The notes under the pieces are model-generated. The model had not been told where the DNA came from. It ran no database searches and saw only the letters and a list, made by a program, of their open reading frames with translations. From assembly GCF_009696145.1 (NCBI RefSeq), contig NZ_VUMO01000006.1, positions 1-64,000 of the forward strand: 64,000 bases of DNA, read 5' to 3'. This document shows positions 52,757 through 60,986 of this stretch, piece after piece. Positions within the stretch are counted from its first letter, which is position 1, and each line of letters begins with the position of its first letter. Both the position numbers and the translations under genes were made by a program. The stretch is from Pseudoramibacter porci (GTDB lineage Bacteria > Bacillota > Clostridia > Eubacteriales > Eubacteriaceae).

Positions 52757-52832
52757 GATCCATTAGCTCAGTTGGTAGAGCATCTGACTTTTAATCAGGG
52801 TGTCCGGGGTTCAAATCCCCGATGGATCACCA
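52757..52832 (+). tRNA. tRNA-Lys (anticodon TTT)
   Basis: Acceptor GATCCAT/ATGGATC, anticodon loop CTTTTAA, T-loop TTCAAAT, CCA encoded. Last tRNA of the cluster and the one next to the phage remnant. Confidence 0.95.
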
Positions 52833-52934
52833 TCGTCAGAATTGCATCAAATCTTTTATTTGGATTTGGTGCTTTATTTTTTTCAAAAGTATTTCAAATC
52901 TTTTATAATGTTTAAATTTACGAAATTCAATCTC

Positions 52935-52957
52935 AAAGCGCTGCAAGGCGCTTTTTT
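52935..52957 (+). terminator. Terminator of the tRNA cluster
   Basis: AAAGCGC/GCGCTTT stem with a six-base loop and a T-run to 52957. It stands between tRNA-Lys and the phage remnant. Confidence 0.8.
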
Positions 52958-52981
52958 CATGCCAAAACGAAAAAAGCCATT

Positions 52982-54307
52982 ATGGCAAATGCTATTAAGT
53001 GGTCACTCAAAAAAGAGCGTAAAAGCGCGGTAGGTCGGTATATAAAGTCATTAATAGAAGGTTCCCGCCAGGTTTTCTTCAAGGAGAATGAGCCCATTCA
53101 GAATTTGATCAAAGCCACAACGGCGCAAACCCACGGCACTTTTCAGAACATTACCCAGTCCATGGGCTTTGCGATGAAAGACCCGGCCGGGAAGATGCGT
53201 TATCAATCCCTCCGGAACTTTTACACTCAAACGCTGGACAATGCCATGATGGACATTGAATCCGGCGCTTTTTTGTATAACACGGTATTGGAGCGGACGA
53301 TCAACACCATGACCAATTCGGGACTTCGATACATCGACTACGCCAGCGGGGTGAGCAGCCGGATCGAGGTTGCCATCCGGCGGGCACTGATGACCGGCTA
53401 CGGGCAGGTGCAGCGGTACATGAGCGACCAGATCGCAGATGAACTCGGCACCGAATACTTTGAAGTCTCCGCCCACAGCGGCGCCAGACCCGAGCACGAA
53501 GAATGGCAGGGCGGCGTCTACACCAAAGACGAGCTTTATTCCATCTGCGGCCTGGACGACGCATTGGGCCTTTGCGGGATCAACTGCTATCACTCTTACG
53601 ATCCATTTTTCCCAGGCATTTCAAAAAGGCGATACACCGATGAACAGCTCGAAGCCCTCAAGGCCGAAGACGCGAAAGAGATTGAATTCAACGGGAAGAA
53701 ATACAACAAGTATCAAGCCCTGCAAGAGCAACGCAAAATGGAGCGCCAGATGCGCAAGTACCGGCAGGACATTGACCTGCTCAAAAAGGGCGAAGCTGAT
53801 AGTTATACGATTGAATGTCGCAAAATAAAATATCAGGTAAGATACAGTCAATATAAGGATTTTAGTGAAAGTATGGGATTACCTATGCAACGTGAGAGAA
53901 TTTATCAAGACGGTTTATCTTTAAAAAGCGTTGCAAATAGGATTAAAGTTGATAAAATAGATACAAAGAAATTAATTCAAAGTGCCGCTGATTCTGGAAT
54001 AATAAAACTTGAAATCAATGAGAGAAAACAGACAAGACACATAATTGAGAGCGACAATTACATTGAGGGAAGAAGCGGATTATACGGTGATATTAATAAA
54101 GCAAAAGAATTATTCAATAGATATTCAATGACAGGTGAAGCAGTAATTTCAAAAAGTGGTGTTTGGCAACATAAAGAAAAAATAAAAGCCGATGAGCCTA
54201 TAGGTGTTTATATTTCATTAGATGGCAAAAAATCTGAAACTAATTGTGCAACAATCGTTTATTCAAAAACTGGTTCACATATTTTCCCGAGAAGAGGTGA
54301 AAAATAA
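52982..54307 (+). CDS. Truncated phage minor capsid protein fused to a C-terminal toxin-like (Ntox50-like) domain
   Basis: The 441-codon frame has two parts. Residues about 38-290 match the later part of phage minor capsid protein 2: QNLIKATTAQTHGTFQNI, ESGAFLYNTVLERTI, RYIDYASGVSSRIEVAIRRA, EVSAHSGARPEHEEWQGGVY and CGINCYHSYDPFFPG. The usual 100 or more N-terminal residues are missing and no RBS precedes the ATG, so the 5' end is lost. Residues 346-438 (RKQTRHI, YIEGRSGLYGD, YSMTGEAV, IVYSKTGSHIFPRR) resemble polymorphic toxin type 50. GC is high in the capsid part and falls sharply near 53,800. The domain name is from memory and needs a profile search. Confidence 0.72.
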   Translation: MANAIKWSLKKERKSAVGRYIKSLIEGSRQVFFKENEPIQNLIKATTAQTHGTFQNITQSMGFAMKDPAGKMRYQSLRNFYTQTLDNAMMDIESGAFLYNTVLERTINTMTNSGLRYIDYASGVSSRIEVAIRRALMTGYGQVQRYMSDQIADELGTEYFEVSAHSGARPEHEEWQGGVYTKDELYSICGLDDALGLCGINCYHSYDPFFPGISKRRYTDEQLEALKAEDAKEIEFNGKKYNKYQALQEQRKMERQMRKYRQDIDLLKKGEADSYTIECRKIKYQVRYSQYKDFSESMGLPMQRERIYQDGLSLKSVANRIKVDKIDTKKLIQSAADSGIIKLEINERKQTRHIIESDNYIEGRSGLYGDINKAKELFNRYSMTGEAVISKSGVWQHKEKIKADEPIGVYISLDGKKSETNCATIVYSKTGSHIFPRRGEK

Positions 54308-54531
54308 TGGATTTGAAAAAGTATGCGGGAAAGAGAGTAAAAATAACTACGAAAAATCCAACAGCAGTGTTTATAGGTCCTTTAGATGATTATATTTGGC
54401 CAGAAGATAATGAAAATGGGAAGGAAAGTGTTATTATTGTTTGCGAAGAAGGAAGCTACTTTGCAAAGGGCACATCTGTTGAATTTTACGAATCAGATAT
54501 CGATAAAATTGAGATTCTTGAGAAGAAGTAA
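54307..54531 (+). CDS. Small acidic protein, candidate immunity protein
   Basis: A 74-aa protein starting MDLKKYAGKRVKITTKNPTA and rich in Asp/Glu. It has a small beta-barrel look (KRVKITTK, VFIGPLDDYIWPED, SVIIVCEEG). Its ATG shares one base with the toxin-fusion TAA, it is AT-rich like the toxin end, and a terminator follows immediately, so the pair forms a closed unit. These are marks of an immunity gene, but no family is recognised; a phage accessory role is the alternative. Confidence 0.6.
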   Translation: MDLKKYAGKRVKITTKNPTAVFIGPLDDYIWPEDNENGKESVIIVCEEGSYFAKGTSVEFYESDIDKIEILEKK

Positions 54532-54556
54532 GCATCGCTTAGGCGGTGCTTTTTTA
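54531..54556 (+). terminator. Terminator after the putative toxin-immunity pair
   Basis: AGCATCGC/GCGGTGCT stem (one G-T pair), TTAG loop, six Ts. Confidence 0.82.
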
Positions 54557-54578
54557 GTGCCTGAAAATAGGAGGAATG

Positions 54579-54974
54579 ATGAACAAGAAAAAAATAATAT
54601 CATTTGCTTTGGTGGCGGTTTTAGCCGTGTCTTTGTGCGCTTGCCGTCAGGCAAATCGGGCAGATCACAACATCACGCAGGAAGCTGAAAACTTTAATAT
54701 TTATCGTCGATTAACGGTGATCGACTGCATCACTGGACAGACACTTTATACCGTTGAAGGTAAAATGAACATCAAAGCAGATACTGAGGACCATCAACTT
54801 GAAGTCATTGTCGAAACGGGCAAAGGCAAATATAAAAAGCATATATTCGGAATCAGCGACAACATGTCTTATATTGTCGAAGACATCTCAGGGAGTGAAG
54901 TCAGTAAGTATCACTACGAAATTAATTTTAATCCGAAGCTGTGGATTCCGTATAAGCCGACCGTGAGTGATTGA
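54579..54974 (+). CDS. Phage-type beta-sandwich lipoprotein
   Basis: A 131-aa lipoprotein with signal segment IISFALVAVLAVSLCAC; the lipobox ends in the second Cys (LCAC). The mature part (RRLTVIDCITGQTLYTVEGKMNI, GKGKYKKHIFGISDNMSYIVEDISG, YHYEINFNP) follows the pattern of lipoproteins often found in siphovirus genomes near virion genes, likely active at the cell surface of lysogens. AGGAGG fits ATG 54579 better than 54576. There is no promoter in front; it is part of the prophage remnant. Confidence 0.78.
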   Translation: MNKKKIISFALVAVLAVSLCACRQANRADHNITQEAENFNIYRRLTVIDCITGQTLYTVEGKMNIKADTEDHQLEVIVETGKGKYKKHIFGISDNMSYIVEDISGSEVSKYHYEINFNPKLWIPYKPTVSD

Positions 54975-54983
54975 GAGGCGTCT

Positions 54984-55100
54984 ATGAAACTATTTTGGAC
55001 CATCGTCGCGGCGATCCTCGCCGTGAAAGTCATTGAATTTGCTGCGGCGTTCATTGTGGGAATCATCTCAGCTGTCATTGAAGAAATGAAAAGGAGGTAG
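54984..55100 (+). CDS. 38-aa hydrophobic phage-type miniprotein
   Basis: A small ORF with a hydrophobic middle (WTIVAAILAVKVIEFAAAFI) and a basic end (EEMKRR). It lies 9 bases after the lipoprotein stop and includes the AAGGAGG of the next gene. Such tiny membrane proteins are common in phages. Function unknown. Confidence 0.55.
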   Translation: MKLFWTIVAAILAVKVIEFAAAFIVGIISAVIEEMKRR

Positions 55101-55102
55101 AA

Positions 55103-55393
55103 ATGAACAGAGGCGAGACGCCGACCTTGACAATTGAAATCGATCAGGATGGCCTGGATCTGACAAAGGCCAAGGCGATCCGCGTGACATTTTTACAAAA
55201 CAGCACAGAGAAGACGACGAAAGAGCTGGATGCGATCAGCGTCAGAAATGCGAGCACCCTCGCCGTGAAGCTCAGCCAGGCGGAAACCCTCGCTCTTTCA
55301 GAAGGAACAGTCTTCATCCAGGCCAAGATTAAGATGGATTCAGACAATGTCTTGGTGACCGATATTGTCAAGCAGAGAATTGACACATATTGA
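55103..55393 (+). CDS. Phage structural-region protein, function unknown
   Basis: A 96-aa beta-rich protein (MNRGETPTLTIEIDQDG, ALSEGTVFIQAKIKMDSDN, IDTY). Proteins starting with this NRG-x-TPTLTF pattern occur beside head and portal genes in clostridial siphoviruses, but no role is proven. GC is higher than in the flanks. Last recognisable gene of the remnant; no integrase, portal, tail or lysis gene is present. Confidence 0.7.
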   Translation: MNRGETPTLTIEIDQDGLDLTKAKAIRVTFLQNSTEKTTKELDAISVRNASTLAVKLSQAETLALSEGTVFIQAKIKMDSDNVLVTDIVKQRIDTY

Positions 55394-55685
55394 TTTTAAA
55401 GTTTTTTCGAAATTTTCTTAAAATATTAAAAGTTATGTTATAATTATTAGAAATAAATGTGAAAAAGACTGTAGCAAAGAGGCTGTTTTCTATTAAGAAG
55501 GCAGTCTCTTTTTATAGATTGAATAAAGATTATCAAAGCACGTTGTTGATCGAATTATTCCTGTAATGCAGTAGAAATTCTATATTAAAATTGTAAATAC
55601 AAATACAGGGATGAAATTTTAAGTTGATTATAAAAATTGTGTATCGTATAATTATACCGTTCATTATTGTTTATTAATTAATAGG
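55394..55685. other. Intergenic stretch after the phage remnant
   Basis: About 290 bases without a gene. It contains a weak hairpin AGAGACTG-type (AAAGACTG near 55462 with CAGTCTCTTTTT near 55505), which could end transcripts, and the promoter of the ABC operon. No copy of the tRNA-Lys 3' end (an attR) was found in it by eye. Confidence 0.5.
55624..55652 (+). promoter_or_regulatory. Promoter of the amino-acid ABC operon
   Basis: TTGATT (55624-55629), a 17-base spacer and TATAAT (55647-55652), about 50 bases before the TTG start. Confidence 0.7.
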
Positions 55686-55701
55686 AAGTGAGGAGTTTCA
55701 T

Positions 55702-56367
55702 TTGTTAACTTCAGCTCAAGGATGGGAAATTTTCCATGGCACAGTTTTGACCATTGAAATTGCCTTGGTTGCACTTTTCTTTGGCGTGGTTTTAGGTATC
55801 ATAGTTGCGTTAGGACGCATTTCCCATAACAAAGTGGCAAGAGCGGTCACGTGGTTTTACGTTTGGTTTTTTCGTGGGACACCATTGCTATTGCAGCTTT
55901 TCATGATTTATTTTGCAGTTCCCATTATTTATTTAAATGCAACAGGTAGTACTTTAGTAGTTGATCCGATGCTATGTGCTTTTATTACATTTTCTTTGAA
56001 TTCGACTGCATACATGGCAGAAATCATCCGGGCCGCGATTGAATCTATCCCAGAAGGCCAAATGGAAGCGGCAAAAGCACTGGGCATGAACTATCATCAA
56101 GCAATGCGGAAAATCATCATTCCGCAGACTTTTAAACGACTTGTAGCGCCGTTGGGAAATGAATTAATCATGTTGTTAAAAGATACGTCGTTGGTTTCAA
56201 CGATTGCTTTGTTCGATGTGTTGAGGACTGTTAAAACAATGGCGACGTCAACAGGAAATTGGGTCTATTATTTATATGCGGCAGCAATCTATTTGTTTCT
56301 AACAACAATTTTACAGGTGCTTTTCGACCATCTGGAAAAACGTTTTGGCGCGTATGAAAAGAGGTAA
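55702..56367 (+). CDS. Amino-acid ABC transporter permease (HisM/GlnP type)
   Basis: A 221-aa inner-membrane permease with about five helices and the EAA loop EAAKALGMNYHQAMRKIIIPQ that docks the ATPase. FRGTPLLLQLFMIYFAVP is typical of polar amino-acid permeases. TTG 55702 lies 6 nt after AGTGAGGAG. The ATPase gene follows after 3 bases. No substrate-binding protein gene is adjacent, so substrate is open. Confidence 0.93.
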   Translation: MLTSAQGWEIFHGTVLTIEIALVALFFGVVLGIIVALGRISHNKVARAVTWFYVWFFRGTPLLLQLFMIYFAVPIIYLNATGSTLVVDPMLCAFITFSLNSTAYMAEIIRAAIESIPEGQMEAAKALGMNYHQAMRKIIIPQTFKRLVAPLGNELIMLLKDTSLVSTIALFDVLRTVKTMATSTGNWVYYLYAAAIYLFLTTILQVLFDHLEKRFGAYEKR

Positions 56368-56370
56368 AAG

Positions 56371-57156
56371 ATGGATACAACGAATCAAAGCAATAATAAA
56401 ACGATGGTCGAAGTTCGTAATATTACGAAATATTTCGGCGATTTAAAAGTTTTAAAAGGGGTCAATTTTAAAGTAAATCGTGGCGAAGTTGTTTGTATTC
56501 TCGGTCCGTCTGGATCTGGAAAAAGTACAATGCTGCGTTGTCTGAACCAGCTTGAACGCATTACTGATGGTGAAATATACATCGAGGGAGAATTGATGGA
56601 CCAACGAAAAAATAATAGAACGGTCAATCACATCGATGCGGGCCGATTGCAGCAATTACGCTGCGATTTGGGGATGGTGTTTCAAAATTTTAATTTGTTT
56701 CCACATTTAAATGTTATCGAAAATGTAACGGTTGCGCCGATTACGGTTTTGAAAGCAAATAAACAAGAGATCACAAAACGTGGACTCGAATTATTGGATA
56801 TGGTTGGTCTAAAAGATCGAGCTTACGAATATCCAATTCGTTTGTCAGGAGGGCAGCAGCAACGCGTTGCCATTGCAAGAGCACTGGCTATGAATCCTAA
56901 AATCATGCTGTTTGATGAACCGACTTCTGCCTTGGATCCAGAACTGGTTGGAGATGTTTTGGGAACAATGCGCCAGCTTGCTGACGATGGGATGACAATG
57001 ATCATTGTGACGCATGAAATTGGTTTTGCGCGCGAAGTAGCAGACCGTGTTATTTTTATGGATAATGGCGTGATCTGTGAGGAAGGTACACCAGAACAGG
57101 TGATTGATCATCCGCAAGAAGAAAGAACACAGAGTTTTTTGAAAAAAATTTTGTAA
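56371..57156 (+). CDS. Amino-acid ABC transporter ATP-binding protein (GlnQ type)
   Basis: A 261-aa ATPase. Walker [11 protein letters not shown]-loop in [13 protein letters not shown], signature [15 protein letters not shown], Walker [16 protein letters not shown]-loop THE. Forms the transporter with the preceding permease. Slightly longer than usual by an inserted [11 protein letters not shown] segment after the Walker A domain. Confidence 0.95.
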   Translation: MDTTNQSNNKTMVEVRNITKYFGDLKVLKGVNFKVNRGEVVCILGPSGSGKSTMLRCLNQLERITDGEIYIEGELMDQRKNNRTVNHIDAGRLQQLRCDLGMVFQNFNLFPHLNVIENVTVAPITVLKANKQEITKRGLELLDMVGLKDRAYEYPIRLSGGQQQRVAIARALAMNPKIMLFDEPTSALDPELVGDVLGTMRQLADDGMTMIIVTHEIGFAREVADRVIFMDNGVICEEGTPEQVIDHPQEERTQSFLKKIL

Positions 57157-57177
57157 GAATAGCATTAGAATAAATAG

Positions 57178-57222
57178 AGGCTGTCTTCTTTAAATATATT
57201 ATTTGGGAGGACGGCCTTTTTA
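57178..57222 (+). terminator. Terminator of the ABC operon
   Basis: AGGCTGTC (57178-57185) pairs with GACGGCCT across a 24-base AT-rich loop, then five Ts. Confidence 0.7.
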
Positions 57223-57231
57223 AGTAAGAAA

Positions 57232-58077
57232 ATGAAGAAGACAAATTATCATATTCATACAAACTATTGTGATGGAGAAAATTCAATTGAAGAAATGGTT
57301 CAAATGGCCATTGCCAAGGGATTCGACAATATCGGCATCTCAAGTCATGCACCATTGATGTATCAAAATGATTGGACAATGCCCGAAAACGCATTGCCAC
57401 AATATTTTAATGAATTAAGTCAAGTCTCCCAAAAGTATCAGACGAAAATGAAAGTCTTTAAAGGTTTAGAAATTGATTATTATTTACCAAATCATGATCT
57501 CTCACCATTGTGTAAGAGCTGTTTAGACAAGTTGGACTATTGGATAGGCAGCATACATTGCCTTGGCCTGATTGACAACGGAGATGTGTCGTATATTGAT
57601 GATACAAAAGAAAGCTTACAAAAGGGAATTGATCAAATATATGGAGGAGACATTAAAAAAGCCGTTTGTCAGTATTACACAGGGATAGGAGAAATGGCAG
57701 AAAAATTCCACCCTGATATCATAGGGCATATTGATATAATAAAAAAGAACAACGAAGATCATTATTTCTTTGACGATTCTTCAGAATGGTATGAGAACGC
57801 CTGGCATAATGCGCTAGATCAAATAAAAAAAGCTGGATCCATATTAGAAATTAATACTGGTGGAGCGTTTCGCTACGGCTTGCGGTGTTTGTATCCGAGC
57901 GAAGCAATTTTAAAAGAAGCAATAAAAATGAAAATTCCGCTTACAATTAATACAGATGCACACAGTTTTGAAGCGATAGATTATCTAATTAAGGACGCTC
58001 TTTATTACTTATCTCAACATGGCCAAGATACTTTAATGGTATATAACGGAAAGGACTGGGTTTCTCAAAAAATATAA
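57232..58077 (+). CDS. PHP-family phosphatase, histidinol-phosphatase-like
   Basis: A 281-aa metal-dependent phosphoesterase of the PHP family (HisJ/HisK type). Metal motifs: YHIHTNYCDGEN at the start, GISSHAP, GLEIDYY, HCLG, IGHIDIIKK and INTDAHS. HisJ removes phosphate from L-histidinol phosphate in histidine synthesis; no other his gene is here, so other substrates are possible. SD is weak. Confidence 0.85.
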   Translation: MKKTNYHIHTNYCDGENSIEEMVQMAIAKGFDNIGISSHAPLMYQNDWTMPENALPQYFNELSQVSQKYQTKMKVFKGLEIDYYLPNHDLSPLCKSCLDKLDYWIGSIHCLGLIDNGDVSYIDDTKESLQKGIDQIYGGDIKKAVCQYYTGIGEMAEKFHPDIIGHIDIIKKNNEDHYFFDDSSEWYENAWHNALDQIKKAGSILEINTGGAFRYGLRCLYPSEAILKEAIKMKIPLTINTDAHSFEAIDYLIKDALYYLSQHGQDTLMVYNGKDWVSQKI

Positions 58078-58188
58078 ATAGATGTTTATTTTTTCCACAT
58101 TATGGTTTTTTTTCAAAATAATTAATGGTATACTAATGTCTGAGAAATTTAAACCTTACTCACGATTAGGATTTAGGAGGTTAATTTT

Positions 58189-60819
58189 ATGACTAAATGG
58201 GTGTATTTATTTACCGAAGGTAATGCGAACATGCGCGAACTTCTCGGTGGTAAAGGCGCAAACCTTGCTGAAATGACCAATTTAGGGTTACCAGTTCCGC
58301 AAGGATTTACGATTACCACAGAAGCATGTACACAGTATTATGAAGATGGTAAACAAATCAATGATGAAATTATCGGACAAATCAAAGATTATATGAAAAA
58401 GCTGGAAGAAATTACCGGCAAAAAATTCGGCGATAAAGAAAATCCATTGTTGGTTTCAGTTCGTTCTGGCGCACGAGCATCAATGCCGGGGATGATGGAC
58501 ACAATCTTAAACTTAGGTTTAAATGAAGATGTTGTCGAAGCTATTGCTAAAAAATCAGGAAATCCACGTTGGGCATGGGACTGCTATAGAAGATTTATTC
58601 AGATGTTCTCTGACGTGGTTATGGAAGTTGGAAAAAAATACTTCGAAACTCTGATTGATAAAATGAAAGCAGATCGTGGGGTCAAACAAGATATTGATTT
58701 GAACGCTGACGATTTGAAGGAACTCGCAAACCAGTTTAAAACTGAATATAAGAACCAGCTTGGACAAGATTTCCCAGAAGATCCTGAAACACAATTAATT
58801 GAAGCGGTTAAAGCTGTATTCCGTTCGTGGGATAACCCAAGAGCAAATGTCTACCGTCGCGATAACGACATTCCATATTCCTGGGGAACAGCTGTAAATG
58901 TTCAGGAAATGGTCTTTGGTAATATGGGTGAATCTTCTGGTTCAGGTGTCGCCTTTACACGAGATCCTGCAACCGGAGAAAACAAATTTTACGCGGAAGT
59001 TCTGATGAACGCACAAGGCGAAGACGTCGTTGCCGGTGTGCGCACACCGATGAAGATTGAAGCGATCAAGGAAAAATTACCAAAAATTTATGATCAGCTG
59101 CTTGACATTGCGAATACGCTGGAAAATCATTATCGCGATATGCAGGATATGGAATTTACCATTGAAGAAGGTAAATTATTCATGCTCCAGACGCGTAACG
59201 GGAAGAGAACAGCAAAGGCTGCTTTGAAGATTGCCAATGATTTAGTCAAAGAAGGCAAGATCGATAAGAAAAAAGCTGTCCTTGATGTGGAACCGAGAAA
59301 TTTGGATACACTGCTTCACGGATCATTTGTCAAATCAGAATTAGATAAGGCAGAACAAATTGGAAAAGGCCTTCCGGCTGCACCTGGTGCTGCAAGTGGT
59401 AAAATTGTCTTTACAGCTGAAGATGCTAAAGAAGCAGCTGCCGATGGTGAAAAAGTTGTCCTGGTTCGTCTTGAAACTTCACCGGAAGACATTGAAGGAA
59501 TGAAAGCAGCACAAGGGATTTTGACCGCCCGCGGTGGTATGACTTCACATGCTGCTGTTGTTGCTCGTGGTATGGGCAGCTGCTGTGTTGCTGGATGTTC
59601 TGATATCGAAATGGACGAAGCCAATCGTACGTTTAAATTAGGCGGACATACTTACACAGAAGGCGATATTATTTCTTTCGATGGCTCTACAGGAAATATT
59701 TACGATGGACCGTTGGATGTTCAAGAAGGCTCTATTGACGACGAAGATTTTGCCACAATTATGAAATGGGCAGATGAATTTAGAACCATGCAAGTCAGAA
59801 CCAATGCAGATACACCTGAAGATGCAGCAAAAGCTGTTGAATTAGGTGCGGAAGGTATTGGCCTCTGCCGTACTGAACACATGTTCTTCCAAGGCGATCG
59901 CATCGATGCCTTTAGAGAAATGATTTGCTCCGATACTGTTGAAGAAAGAGAAGAAGCCTTAGAAAAGATTTTGCCGCTGCAGCAAGGCGACTTTGAAAAA
60001 TTATTCGAAACCCTGGCCGGACGTCCGGTTACTATTCGTTTCTTAGATCCACCATTGCATGAATTTGTTCCGACAACTGAAGAAGAAATCCAGAAAGTTG
60101 CGGATGCAAAAGGTAAATCTGTTGAACAGATTAAAGCAATTATCAGCAGCTTACATGAGTTCAACCCAATGATGGGTCATCGTGGATGCCGTCTGACGGT
60201 AACGTATCCTGAAATTGGCGTTATGCAGACAAAAGCTGTCATTCGCGCGGCATTGAATGTTCAGAAGGCTCATCCTGAATGGACAATTGTTCCGGAAATT
60301 ATGATTCCTTTGGTTGGTGAAATCAAAGAAATGAAATTTGTCAAGGATGTTGTCGTGAAAACAGCGGACGCAGAATTAGAAGCTGTTGGTTCTGACATGC
60401 AGTACAAAGTTGGGACAATGATCGAAATTCCGCGTGCCTGCTTAACAGCTGACGAAATTGCAAAAGAAGCGGAATTCTTCTGTTTCGGTACTAATGACTT
60501 AACCCAAATGACATTTGGGTTCTCACGTGATGACGCGGGTAAATTCCTTGGTTCATATTATGATAATAAAATATATGAAAATGATCCATTCTCAAGACTC
60601 GATCAGGATGGTGTTGGCCAACTTATGAAAATGGCAATTAAAAAAGGTAAAGCAACTCGTGCTGATCTCCATTGCGGCATTTGCGGCGAACATGGTGGCG
60701 ATCCGACATCTGTTGAATTCTGCAATTCATTAGGTTTGGATTATGTTTCTTGTTCACCGTTTAGAGTTCCAATTGCAAGACTTGCCGCAGCACAAGCAGC
60801 AATTAAACAGAATGCGTAA
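58189..60819 (+). CDS. ppdK: Pyruvate, phosphate dikinase
   Basis: Interconverts pyruvate, ATP and phosphate with PEP, AMP and PPi; in anaerobes it can save ATP in glycolysis. The 876-aa enzyme has the ATP-grasp nucleotide domain (1-340), the phosphohistidine domain with H454 in GGMTSHAAVVARGMG, and the PEP/pyruvate barrel with GCRLTVTYPEI and FGTNDLTQMTFGFSRDD, plus the near-terminal LHCGICGEHGGDP. GGAGG upstream. Its own terminator follows. Confidence 0.97.
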   Translation: MTKWVYLFTEGNANMRELLGGKGANLAEMTNLGLPVPQGFTITTEACTQYYEDGKQINDEIIGQIKDYMKKLEEITGKKFGDKENPLLVSVRSGARASMPGMMDTILNLGLNEDVVEAIAKKSGNPRWAWDCYRRFIQMFSDVVMEVGKKYFETLIDKMKADRGVKQDIDLNADDLKELANQFKTEYKNQLGQDFPEDPETQLIEAVKAVFRSWDNPRANVYRRDNDIPYSWGTAVNVQEMVFGNMGESSGSGVAFTRDPATGENKFYAEVLMNAQGEDVVAGVRTPMKIEAIKEKLPKIYDQLLDIANTLENHYRDMQDMEFTIEEGKLFMLQTRNGKRTAKAALKIANDLVKEGKIDKKKAVLDVEPRNLDTLLHGSFVKSELDKAEQIGKGLPAAPGAASGKIVFTAEDAKEAAADGEKVVLVRLETSPEDIEGMKAAQGILTARGGMTSHAAVVARGMGSCCVAGCSDIEMDEANRTFKLGGHTYTEGDIISFDGSTGNIYDGPLDVQEGSIDDEDFATIMKWADEFRTMQVRTNADTPEDAAKAVELGAEGIGLCRTEHMFFQGDRIDAFREMICSDTVEEREEALEKILPLQQGDFEKLFETLAGRPVTIRFLDPPLHEFVPTTEEEIQKVADAKGKSVEQIKAIISSLHEFNPMMGHRGCRLTVTYPEIGVMQTKAVIRAALNVQKAHPEWTIVPEIMIPLVGEIKEMKFVKDVVVKTADAELEAVGSDMQYKVGTMIEIPRACLTADEIAKEAEFFCFGTNDLTQMTFGFSRDDAGKFLGSYYDNKIYENDPFSRLDQDGVGQLMKMAIKKGKATRADLHCGICGEHGGDPTSVEFCNSLGLDYVSCSPFRVPIARLAAAQAAIKQNA

Positions 60820-60840
60820 TTCTTAAATAGCTAAATTCAC

Positions 60841-60867
60841 GCCAGCAGATTAATCTGCTGGCTTTTT
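60841..60867 (+). terminator. Terminator after ppdK
   Basis: GCCAGCAGAT/ATCTGCTGGC stem with five Ts. Confidence 0.88.
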
Positions 60868-60986
60868 ATGTGTGTGAAATATTTTATTGTCGACAAAAGG
60901 GCAGGCATATAATAGGTTAGATCCATTCAAACAGAATTAAGACAGAATCGATATAATCGTTCGTAAAATTATTTGAGGTGAATATA

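Noticed and set aside
52372-52915. Open frames of 73-94 codons on both strands across the tRNA cluster
   Set aside because: They lie over five well-folded tRNA genes and have no ribosome binding sites; the translated text is tRNA sequence.
53051-53593. 180-codon minus-strand frame opposite the capsid gene
   Set aside because: It is a shadow in a GC-rich stretch; the plus strand shows clear phage capsid motifs.
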